A DNA stretch of 64,000 nucleotides from positions 1-64,000 of the forward strand of contig NZ_NJIC01000015.1 in NCBI RefSeq assembly GCF_013620825.1, given 5' to 3'. The translations under genes were made by a program, and so were the position numbers. The notes under the pieces were generated by a model. The model worked only from the letters and a program-made list of their open reading frames with translations, was not told the DNA's origin and did not search any database. This stretch comes from Rhodanobacter sp. PCA2 (lineage in GTDB: Bacteria; Pseudomonadota; Gammaproteobacteria; Xanthomonadales; Rhodanobacteraceae). How positions within the stretch are numbered: the stretch's first letter is position 1; each line of letters opens with the position of its first letter. Shown piece by piece: positions 38,736-45,603 of the stretch.

Positions 38736-39296
38736 TCAATCCAGCACCCGCCGCCCGAACGCGAAGTGCTCGCCCCAGTACGGCCCGTCGATGTCGTCCA
38801 GCCGCACCGTGCCGCCGCTGTTCGGGGCATGCACGAAACGCCCCTTGCCCACGTACACGCCCACGTGGCTGATGCGGCCGCCGATGTCGAAGAACACCAG
38901 GTCGCCGCTGACCAGCTTGGTCATGCGCTTCACCTTGCGACCGCCCTGATCCGCCATCTCGCCCGAGGTGCGCGGCAGCTGCAGGCCGGTGGCGTTGCGG
39001 TAGATGTAGTCGACCAGGCCGCTGCAGTCGAAGCCGCCGCTGGGCGTGTTGCCGCCCCAGCGGTACGGCGTGCCGACCAGCGCCATCGCACGGAACAGCA
39101 CGTCGTTCGCGGCAGCGACCTGGCCGTCCGGCGCACGCGCCGGTTCGCTGGCCAATGCGGAGCGGGTGGCAGCCGGCGCGGCACGGCGCGGCGCACTGGC
39201 GCAGGCGGCAAGCAGGGCGATCGCGACGGTCAGCAGCGCGAGGCGGACCGTGCGCGCGGGCGCGATGGCGAATCGGGTGGCGGACGGCGTATCCAC
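38736..39296 (-). CDS. NlpC/P60 (C40) peptidoglycan endopeptidase lipoprotein
   Basis: 186 aa. A lipobox LLAAC (Cys32) follows the signal segment. The NlpC/P60 catalytic set is present: Cys91 in GGFDCSGLV, His144 in ISHVGVYVG and His156 in FVHAPNSG. These enzymes cut peptide cross-links between D-glutamate and meso-diaminopimelate, or the D-Ala-mDAP bond (MepS/Spr). It is an outer-membrane lipoprotein acting on the cell wall. It starts alone on the minus strand, 75 bases before the sensor gene. Confidence 0.93.
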   Translation of the reverse strand: MDTPSATRFAIAPARTVRLALLTVAIALLAACASAPRRAAPAATRSALASEPARAPDGQVAAANDVLFRAMALVGTPYRWGGNTPSGGFDCSGLVDYIYRNATGLQLPRTSGEMADQGGRKVKRMTKLVSGDLVFFDIGGRISHVGVYVGKGRFVHAPNSGGTVRLDDIDGPYWGEHFAFGRRVLD

Positions 39297-39371
39297 GGGA
39301 CAACCTCGGCGTGGGATGCGCCGAGGTTATCAGGACCATAAACCATATTCAAATCAACTGGCTTCACGGTG

Positions 39372-40598
39372 TTATGAAGCCTTTTTCTCAGCTTTGTCTT
39401 CGGTCTTGCCGGGAAAGGGATGAACATCGAACTGAATCGGCACGCGCACGTAACCGTCGATGGGCCTGCCGTCCTTCATTTCCGGTTGGAAGTGCCATTT
39501 CCGCACGGTGTCGGTCGCTGCTGCAATCAGGTCGGCAGAGTCGGTGGTGCTGTGCTGGACGTCGTAAGTGATGGTGCCCACTGAGCCGTCAGCGAACACT
39601 TGAACCCGCAAAATTACCGTGCCCGACACCATGCCCTTGATCGCTGCGGCCGGGTAGTGGGGACTTTTGCCCGGGACGTAATTCGTATCGATTGAGTGGA
39701 CCGGATGGTTGTCTGCAGCCGCCTGCGCCACGAACGCGCTGCCCGCCATCAGCACGGCAAGCGCGGCATGGCCCGCGCGGCGGCGCAGGGCGCCGGGACG
39801 TTGACGCTGGATCATGGTGAGTCGCTCCTTGAGTTGTGGCTCGGCGAGCCAGGGGATGAGCGTCGGCGCGGTGGCCACGCCGACGCTGTGCAGCAAGGTG
39901 TGGGCGTAAGCGGCCGCGTCGTGCGGCGCGTCGCGCAGCGCACGCTCGTCGCAGGCCAGCTCCTGGTCGAGGCGGAAGCGCGGCCGCGCCAACCACGCCA
40001 GCGGGTGGAACCACAGCAGGGCGGCGGCCAGTTCCGCGAACAGGTTCCACAGCGCGTCGCCGCGGCGCAGGTGGGTGAGTTCGTGGCGCAGCACCAGCCG
40101 CCGCGCGTCCGCGTCGTGGCGATCCATGAAGTCCGGCGGCAGCAGCATCAGGCTGCGCGGTGCCCACAGCACGGCCGGGCCGGCCGGGTGCAGGCGCAGC
40201 CGGCGCGGATCCAGGCCATCCAGCACCGGCTGCAGGCGGTCCGCCAGCGCCGCCGGCAACGGCCGCCCTTGCCGGCGCAGACGCAGGTATTGCACCGCCA
40301 GCCGCAACAGCATCGCGCCCGCGCCGAGCAACCACAGCCAGCGCCACCCATGCGCGCTGGAGGCGGCGTCGCTGCCTGCTGCGACGATGGACGCGGGCAG
40401 GGCCCGGATGGCGGGCAGCACGGTCCAGTGCGCGGGCAGGCCGGGCAACCACGGCAGCGCCATCGCCAGCACGGGCAGCAGCCACAGGCCGAAGGCCGGG
40501 GCGGCGCTGAAGGCCCGGCGCACGGGACGGCGCACCAGCAGCACCGCGCCCAGCGCCACGGTGACGAACAGCAAGGCACGCAGCAGCGTGGCGTCCAT
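39372..40598 (-). CDS. M56 (BlaR1-like) membrane metallopeptidase fused to a C-terminal TonB domain
   Basis: 408 aa. Hydrophobic helices at the N-terminus, then the gluzincin site HELTH (172-176) and the third-ligand segment ELACDE (Glu213), then a further helix near 290-305. Residues about 320-400 form a TonB C-terminal domain (YPAAAIKGMVSGTVILRVQV, RKWHFQPEM). The penicillin-sensor domain of BlaR1/MecR1 is absent. It is encoded one base after the BlaI-type repressor gene. By family, the protease would inactivate the repressor when its periplasmic domain senses a signal; the signal is unknown. Confidence 0.9.
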   Translation of the reverse strand: MDATLLRALLFVTVALGAVLLVRRPVRRAFSAAPAFGLWLLPVLAMALPWLPGLPAHWTVLPAIRALPASIVAAGSDAASSAHGWRWLWLLGAGAMLLRLAVQYLRLRRQGRPLPAALADRLQPVLDGLDPRRLRLHPAGPAVLWAPRSLMLLPPDFMDRHDADARRLVLRHELTHLRRGDALWNLFAELAAALLWFHPLAWLARPRFRLDQELACDERALRDAPHDAAAYAHTLLHSVGVATAPTLIPWLAEPQLKERLTMIQRQRPGALRRRAGHAALAVLMAGSAFVAQAAADNHPVHSIDTNYVPGKSPHYPAAAIKGMVSGTVILRVQVFADGSVGTITYDVQHSTTDSADLIAAATDTVRKWHFQPEMKDGRPIDGYVRVPIQFDVHPFPGKTEDKAEKKAS

Positions 40599-40599
40599 C

Positions 40600-40986
40600 T
40601 CAGCGCTCCTTCTTCTCGATGCTTTCGAGCAGCTTGCGCAGTTCGGCGATGTCCTTCGCGCCCAGCTTTTCGTGCTGGCTGAAGTGCGCCAGCAACGGGC
40701 TGAGCCGGCCACCGAACACGCGGTCGAGCAGGCTGCGGCTTTCCTGCGACTGCCACCGCTCGCGGCTGAGCGCGGGCGAATAGAGATAGCGGCGGCCGTC
40801 CTTCTCCGCGCTCACCGCGCCCTTGGCCAGCAGCCGCCCCAGCAGGGTGCGGATGGTCTTCTCGTGCCAGTCGCTCTCCCGCTGCAAGGCGGCGACGATT
40901 TCCTCGGAACTCTGCGGCGCCTTGCGCCACAGCACCTCCATCACGCGGCTTTCGGCCTCGCTGATCGCTGGAACGGGGTTCGGCAT
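40600..40986 (-). CDS. BlaI/MecI/CopY-family transcriptional repressor
   Basis: 128 aa. The winged helix is clear: ISEAESRVMEVLWRKAPQSSEEIV, HEKTIRTLLGRLLAKGAVSAEKDGRRYLYSP. The C-terminal dimerisation helix (LLAHFSQHEKL, DIAELRKLLESIEKK) follows. BlaI proteins bind dyads with TAC/GTA cores and are cleaved through a partner M56 protease. Such dyads lie just upstream. ATG 40986 has an AGGTG site; an upstream in-frame extension would read through the operator. Confidence 0.94.
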   Translation of the reverse strand: MPNPVPAISEAESRVMEVLWRKAPQSSEEIVAALQRESDWHEKTIRTLLGRLLAKGAVSAEKDGRRYLYSPALSRERWQSQESRSLLDRVFGGRLSPLLAHFSQHEKLGAKDIAELRKLLESIEKKER

Positions 40987-40996
40987 GGTTGCACCT

Positions 40997-41046
40997 GCAA
41001 GGATTACGGGCGTAGTCCGATTGAAGACTACGCCCGTAATCCTTGC
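40997..41046. promoter_or_regulatory. Perfect 21-bp inverted repeat: candidate double BlaI operator
   Basis: Arms 40997-41017 and 41026-41046 are exact reverse complements around the 8-base spacer CGATTGAA. Each arm itself contains a BlaI-like dyad GACTACG-CC-CGTAATC. It fills most of the gap between the repressor start and the stop of the upstream gene. As RNA it would be a very stable hairpin, so it may also act as a terminator for the upstream gene. Confidence 0.75.
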
Positions 41047-41056
41047 GGCGCAAGAG

Positions 41057-42388
41057 TCATTTGGAGGCGATGTCGACCGTGCTTTCGGCCAGCGTGCGGC
41101 CGTCGCTGTTGCTGGCGCGCAGCCGGTAGCGGCCGGGACGCAGGTAGAGCTCGGCCGCCTCGTTGGGACCCATGAACGCGTAGCGGTCGGCGGCGATCGC
41201 GTCATCCGGTTCGGCGGCGTAGTGCGCGTCGACCACGCAGGGAATGGTGCCGCGGCACAGCGCCGCGCTGATCGGATAAGGGCGTCGCCTGCCGTCCAGC
41301 GTGAGCCAGTTGGCCCGTTGCATCTCGTTCGCTTCGACGACGTGGGGCAGGCCGGATTCGTCGCTGTTGAGCCGGTATCCGTACCGGTACTTGCCGAACG
41401 CGTCGAGGCTGAGGCTGGCTGGAAGGATCACGTTGATGTCGTAGGCCGCCGGGCGCGCGCTCCACGGCTTGCCGGTCTGGCGGTTGAGCAGGACCTCGGG
41501 CCGTGCCGAAGGAAAGGCACGCAGGAGTCGATGGTAGGCGTCCGAGGTATCCAGGCCGGTTTCGAGGATGTCGGTCTGGTCGACGCTCAGCGGCACCTGG
41601 CCGGTCAGCGCCTGCAGGCGCATCGCCATCGGCTGCACGCTGCCCAGGCGTTCCGCGGCCTTGTCGATGTGCGCGTAGCCGGCATGCACGAACAGCCGCG
41701 CATCGGGATCCTTCGCGAACACCTGCCGATACAGGGCCTCGGCCTGTGCGTTCTCGCGTCGTTGCCCGGAGAACGTGTTGTCGTAGGGGACGACGGTGAA
41801 GCCCAGCCGGATCGCCACGCGGATGATGTCCCCGTACAGCGGATCGCGCAGGTATTCCGTGCCGCTCTTGCGGACGGGGTAGCCGCGCCCGGCCAGGCCG
41901 GGATCGTCCGCGCTCAGCGCCTCCGCGGCGAAGTAGTTGAAGCCCAGGGCGCGCAGGCGCGGCAGCAGTTCCAGCGTGAGCCGGCGGGTGTGGGCGTCGT
42001 GGTGCGCCTCGTTGATCATCACGATGCGCCGCTGCGCCGCCAGCGCGACGATGGTGTCGGCCGCGTCGGCCGAGCTCCATTCCGCCGGCGTCGGCAGCTT
42101 GAGACCGGCCGGCAGGCTGTTCTTCAGCGGGAAACCGAACACGGCCTGGTCGTAGAGGCCCAGCTCGTTCTGCGAGAACGCCGCGAACTGCTGCGCCAGC
42201 AGCCGGTTGCCGCCCCGCAGCGACGGCACGGTGCGCAGGAGGTACTGGTAGCGGGCGAGCGTGGTGGGCTGGCGGTCCATCGTCTCCAGCAGCCTCAGTT
42301 CGACCGGGTCGAACGACTGCGCTGCCGCCCCGGCGCAGGCCAGCAGCGCGCCAGCAAGGCAAGCACGAGCAGCGAAACGGGCCGGCAT
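41057..42388 (-). CDS. Exported ChaN/TIKI-superfamily-like protein
   Basis: 443 aa. A signal peptide ends at AGAAAQ (about residue 24). The central domain starts with IVMINEAHHDAHTRRL (Glu127, His129, His130), resembling the metal-binding GEXH motif of the ChaN/EreA/TIKI fold, and later VHAGYAHIDKAAERLG supplies further histidines. The last about 70 residues look like a separate beta domain. ChaN-like proteins bind haem or act as metal-dependent hydrolases. Assignment is by motif only. The gene is immediately upstream of the BlaI operator. Confidence 0.65.
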   Translation of the reverse strand: MPARFAARACLAGALLACAGAAAQSFDPVELRLLETMDRQPTTLARYQYLLRTVPSLRGGNRLLAQQFAAFSQNELGLYDQAVFGFPLKNSLPAGLKLPTPAEWSSADAADTIVALAAQRRIVMINEAHHDAHTRRLTLELLPRLRALGFNYFAAEALSADDPGLAGRGYPVRKSGTEYLRDPLYGDIIRVAIRLGFTVVPYDNTFSGQRRENAQAEALYRQVFAKDPDARLFVHAGYAHIDKAAERLGSVQPMAMRLQALTGQVPLSVDQTDILETGLDTSDAYHRLLRAFPSARPEVLLNRQTGKPWSARPAAYDINVILPASLSLDAFGKYRYGYRLNSDESGLPHVVEANEMQRANWLTLDGRRRPYPISAALCRGTIPCVVDAHYAAEPDDAIAADRYAFMGPNEAAELYLRPGRYRLRASNSDGRTLAESTVDIASK

Positions 42389-42466
42389 GGCGAGGCCTCC
42401 GGGGACAGGCGGTCCCTATCGTGCATGCGCCGGGCGGCGCGTACATGACGCGCCGCAGCAAGGCGC

Positions 42467-42472
42467 TACAAT
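42467..42472 (+). promoter_or_regulatory. -10 element (TACAAT) implying a leaderless dadA-like mRNA
   Basis: TACAAT ends 6 bases before the start ATG at 42479, placing the transcription start at or next to the first codon. No ribosome site precedes the ATG. A clear -35 is not visible. Confidence 0.5.
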
Positions 42473-42478
42473 CAGCGG

Positions 42479-43738
42479 ATGAATGCGACTCGCGGGGATG
42501 TACTGGTACTCGGCGGCGGCGTGATCGGGCTGGCCAGCGCGCTGTTTCTGCTCAAGCGCGGCGCCACCGTGCGGGTGCTGGAGCAGGGCACGCCCGGCTG
42601 CGGCGCCTCCCACGGCAACTGCGGCACGATCACGCCCAGCCATGCCGCGCCGCTGGCGATGCCGGGCACCCTGGGCGTGGCGCTGCGCTCGATGCTGCAC
42701 GGCGACGCGCCGCTCTACCTCAATCCCCGCTTCGACGGCCCGCGCCTGCGCTGGCTGCTGGGCTTCGCCCGGCACTGCAACTGGGCGGACTTCCATCGCG
42801 CCGCCGCGGCGCGCTCGGCGATCCTGCAGCGCTCCCGCCGCCTGCTGGGCGAACTGGTGCGCGACGAACCGCTGGACTGCGAATTCGCCGAGGAAGGCGA
42901 GCTTTACGTCTACCGCGATGCGAAGACCATGGCGGCGGACGAGCGGCATCACGTGGCGGTGCTCGAAGGCCTGGGCGTCGAAGTGCAGCGCCTGCGCGGC
43001 GACGCGGTGGAGGCCAGCGAGCCGGCGCTGAAGCCCGGTGTGGCCGGCGGCCTGTTCCATCCCGGCGACGCGCGGCTGCGGCCGGATCGCTACGTCGACG
43101 AGCTGGCCCGGCGCGTGCGCGAACTCGGCGGCGTGATCGAGAACGGCGCGCGCATCGAGGGGTTCGTCGCCGAAGGCGGGCGCATCGCGCAGGTGCGCAC
43201 CAGCCGCGGCGCATTTGCCGGCGAGCGCGTGCTGCTGGCGCTGGGCGCCTGGTCGCCGCTGCTGGCGAAGGAGCTGGGCCTGCACTTGCCGATGCAGCCG
43301 GGCAAGGGCTATTCGATCACCTACAGCCGCCCCGCGCGGGCGCCGCGCCACGCGCTGGTGCTGCGCGAGGCGCAGGTTTGCGTCACCACCTGGGCCAGCG
43401 GCTACCGGCTGGGCAGCACCATGGAATTCTCCGGCTACGCCGAAGGCCTCAACCGCGCCCGTCTGGACGCGTTGCGCCGCGGCGCGGCGGCTGGGCTGCA
43501 CGAACCGGAAGGTCCGGAGCTGCTGGAAGAATGGTGGGGCTGGCGGCCGATGAGCGTGGACGAGGTGCCCATCATCGGCCCGAGCACGCGCTGGACCAAC
43601 CTGCATCTCGCCACCGCGCACGGCATGCTGGGCGTGAGCATGTCCGCAGCCACCGGCGAACTGGTGGCCGCCCAGCTGGCCGGTGCCACGCCGGCGCTGG
43701 ATCCGCTGCCTTACGCGCCGGCACGCTTCGGTCTCTGA
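42479..43738 (+). CDS. dadA: FAD-dependent D-amino-acid dehydrogenase (DadA-like)
   Basis: 419 aa. The dinucleotide-binding motif VLVLGGGVIGLASALFLLKRGATVRVLE is at the N-terminus; GCGASHGNCGTITPSHAAPL, PGKGYSITYS and the C-terminal RPMSVDEVPIIGPS and TAHGMLGVSMSAATGELVA blocks match DadA-type DAO-family enzymes. It oxidises D-amino acids to 2-oxo acids and passes electrons to the respiratory chain at the inner membrane. alr is elsewhere in the window, not adjacent, so a role in alanine catabolism is only suggested. Confidence 0.9.
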   Translation: MNATRGDVLVLGGGVIGLASALFLLKRGATVRVLEQGTPGCGASHGNCGTITPSHAAPLAMPGTLGVALRSMLHGDAPLYLNPRFDGPRLRWLLGFARHCNWADFHRAAAARSAILQRSRRLLGELVRDEPLDCEFAEEGELYVYRDAKTMAADERHHVAVLEGLGVEVQRLRGDAVEASEPALKPGVAGGLFHPGDARLRPDRYVDELARRVRELGGVIENGARIEGFVAEGGRIAQVRTSRGAFAGERVLLALGAWSPLLAKELGLHLPMQPGKGYSITYSRPARAPRHALVLREAQVCVTTWASGYRLGSTMEFSGYAEGLNRARLDALRRGAAAGLHEPEGPELLEEWWGWRPMSVDEVPIIGPSTRWTNLHLATAHGMLGVSMSAATGELVAAQLAGATPALDPLPYAPARFGL

Positions 43739-43977
43739 AAAGCGGTTGCCGGATACGAAGCGGGCGATTTGCCGGAGTCGCACAGGCAGCTTCGCGAATG
43801 CTTTGCGACGCGGCTTTTGCCATGGCTTGTTACTCCCGTCGTCATCAAGCTGAAGCTCTGGTATCCGCGATCTTTGCATTTCGCAAAACCAGCGTCTCGT
43901 TCAGTCCCGGTACGCCTGAGTTGCTGTTATTGTGGCGCCGTCGCGCCACCCGTGGTGCCGGGTTCCGGCCGGGTTCG

Positions 43978-43993
43978 CGATATAACAATATCG
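43978..43993 (+). promoter_or_regulatory. Palindrome CGATAT-N4-ATATCG at the promoter of the His-rich protein gene
   Basis: Perfect 6-bp half-sites around AACA. It includes TATAAC (43981-43986), a likely -10, and precedes the GAGGT ribosome site. It could be an operator. The remaining 43739-43977 contains only a small hairpin (43932-43949) and no gene. Confidence 0.45.
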
Positions 43994-44008
43994 TCGAGGT
44001 TCACCGTC

Positions 44009-44266
44009 ATGATGCGTAAACTTGCGATCGCCACCCTGCTCGTCGCCGGCGTTGCCCTGTCCGGTTCCGTGCTGGCCCAGGAAGCTGCGCCGCAGGCTGC
44101 CGCCCCGGCTGCGCAGGCCGCTCCGGCTTCCGCCCCCGAGGCTGCCGCTCCGGCCGCCGAGCACAAGACCGCCGCCCATCACAAGGCGGCCAAGCACCAC
44201 AAGCATCACAAGAAGGCCGCCAAGAAGGCTGCCGAGGCGCCCGCCGCCAGCGGCACCGCCGGCTGA
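44009..44266 (+). CDS. Small exported Ala/Pro-, His- and Lys-rich protein
   Basis: 85 aa. A typical signal peptide (MMRKLAIATLLVAGVALSGSVLA) is followed by about 28 residues of Ala/Pro/Glu low complexity, then a segment dense in His and Lys (seven His and eleven Lys within about 24 residues), then an Ala tail. The GAGGT site lies 8 bases before ATG 44009 and a strong terminator follows, so this is a real monocistronic gene. No family recognised. The His cluster suggests metal binding and the Lys content nucleic-acid or polymer binding; both are guesses. Confidence 0.8.
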   Translation: MMRKLAIATLLVAGVALSGSVLAQEAAPQAAAPAAQAAPASAPEAAAPAAEHKTAAHHKAAKHHKHHKKAAKKAAEAPAASGTAG

Positions 44267-44291
44267 TCGCCGGTCACCGGTACCCTGAAAA

Positions 44292-44318
44292 CCCGCCGGC
44301 TCGCCGGCGGGTTTTTTT
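44292..44318 (+). terminator. Terminator of the His/Lys-rich protein gene
   Basis: 9-bp GC stem (44292-44300 with 44303-44311) and seven T. Confidence 0.9.
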
Positions 44319-44333
44319 GTGCGCCCGGAAATG

Positions 44334-44362
44334 AAAACGCGGCCCCGGAGGGGCGCGCTTTT
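44334..44362. terminator. Possible bidirectional terminator before the ridA-like gene end
   Basis: Stem of about 8 bp with one bulge around GGA, with AAAA on the left (T-run for the minus strand) and TTTT on the right. It lies 140 bases beyond the minus-strand ridA-like stop. The other bases of 44319-44502 show no gene. Confidence 0.4.
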
Positions 44363-44502
44363 GATTTTCGCGGCCGGGGTCGGCGGACTTCCTGTAAATG
44401 CGGCCAGGGCGCCCTCGGAGGCTTGATTCCCTTCGATCCGAGATAATCGCAAATAATTACGAAATCGACGACTGGAATTCGGCTTTACGTATTTTCCTGC
44501 GA

Positions 44503-44934
44503 TCAGGATCGATTGCCGGAACCGGGCATCGCCACGCATTTCAGCTCGATCGCGATCGGCGTGGGCAATGCGCTGATGCCCAGCGTGGTGCGGCAGGCAT
44601 CCACGCCGGCGAAGTATTCGGCATACAGCCGGTTGTAGGCGGCGAAGTCGCGCGCCATGTCGGTGAGGAAGACGGTGACGTCGACCAGGTCTTCCCAGCG
44701 CGCCCCGCTGGCTTCCAGCACGGCGCGCACGTTCGCGAACACCTGGCGGCATTGCGCCTCGATGTCGTAGGCCACCAGCGTGCCGTCCGCGGCGTGGACG
44801 TTGCCGGGAATCGCGTTCGTGCCGGGCTGGCGCGGGCCCACGCCGGAGAGGAACAGCAGGTCGCCCACGCGCCGCGCGTGCGGGTACGCACCCACCGGCG
44901 CGGGGGCCGCGTCGGTGCGCACGACGTCGCTCAC
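44503..44934 (-). CDS. RidA-family 2-aminomuconate deaminase
   Basis: 143 aa from GTG 44934, overlapping the carbonic anhydrase stop (GTGA). The RidA fold is clear: GAYPHARRVGDLLFLSGVGPRQPGTNAIPG, VFANVRAVLEASGARWEDLVDVTVFLTDM, and the final PIAIELKCVA. The N-terminal PRQPGT and overall form resemble 2-aminomuconate deaminases (NbaF/AmnD) more than housekeeping RidA. The aminomuconate semialdehyde dehydrogenase-like gene two genes upstream supports this. It would turn 2-aminomuconate into 4-oxalocrotonate plus ammonia in kynurenine-route tryptophan degradation. Confidence 0.82.
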   Translation of the reverse strand: MSDVVRTDAAPAPVGAYPHARRVGDLLFLSGVGPRQPGTNAIPGNVHAADGTLVAYDIEAQCRQVFANVRAVLEASGARWEDLVDVTVFLTDMARDFAAYNRLYAEYFAGVDACRTTLGISALPTPIAIELKCVAMPGSGNRS

Positions 44935-45593
44935 TGCGTGCTCCAGCGTTCGTCGAGCCGGGCCAGCACGTTCCCGTAGGCCGCGGGCAACTGCTCGTGG
45001 CCGCGCACGTCCAGGCCCAGGTCGGTGATGCGGCCGTTGTCCAGGCCGTAGATCCAGGCATGCACGGCCAGCGTCTGGCCGCGCTCCCAGGCCTCGCGCA
45101 CCACGGTGCTGTGGCACACGTTCACCGCCTGCTCGACGGCGTTGAGCTCGCACAGGCGCGCATGGCGTACCGCGAACGCCGCGGCCGGGTCCAGCTTGTC
45201 GGGATGCTTGAGCGCGACGTCGCCGATGTGGCGCAGCCAGTTGTCGATCAGGCCCAGCCGCGAGTGCTGCAGCACCGCGCCCACGCCGCCGCAGCCGTAG
45301 TGGCCGACCACCAGGATGTGCTTCACCTTCAGCACGTCCACCGCGAACTGGATGGTGCTGAGCGCGTTGAGGTCGGTGTGCACCACCACGTTCGCCACGT
45401 TGCGGTGGACGAAGATCTCGCCCGGCGGCAGGTCGACGATCTGGGTGGCCGGCACGCGCGAGTCGGAGCAGCCGATCCACAGATACTGCGGCGCCTGCTG
45501 GTGCGCCAGCTTCTCGAAGTAGTCCGGCTCCTGCGCGACGACGCGTTCGGCCCAGCGCCGGTTGTTGGTCAGCAGGTCCTTCAGTGAATCCAT
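44931..45593 (-). CDS. can: Beta-class carbonic anhydrase
   Basis: 220 aa. All active-site residues of the Can-type beta class are present: Cys42, Asp44 and Arg46 in GCSDSRVP, then His98 and Cys101 in VGHYGCGGV. It interconverts CO2 and bicarbonate in the cytoplasm. It lies inside the aminomuconate operon: 10 bases after the aldehyde dehydrogenase gene and overlapping the ridA-like gene. Confidence 0.96.
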   Translation of the reverse strand: MDSLKDLLTNNRRWAERVVAQEPDYFEKLAHQQAPQYLWIGCSDSRVPATQIVDLPPGEIFVHRNVANVVVHTDLNALSTIQFAVDVLKVKHILVVGHYGCGGVGAVLQHSRLGLIDNWLRHIGDVALKHPDKLDPAAAFAVRHARLCELNAVEQAVNVCHSTVVREAWERGQTLAVHAWIYGLDNGRITDLGLDVRGHEQLPAAYGNVLARLDERWSTQ

Positions 45594-45603
45594 CGGGGTT
45601 CCC

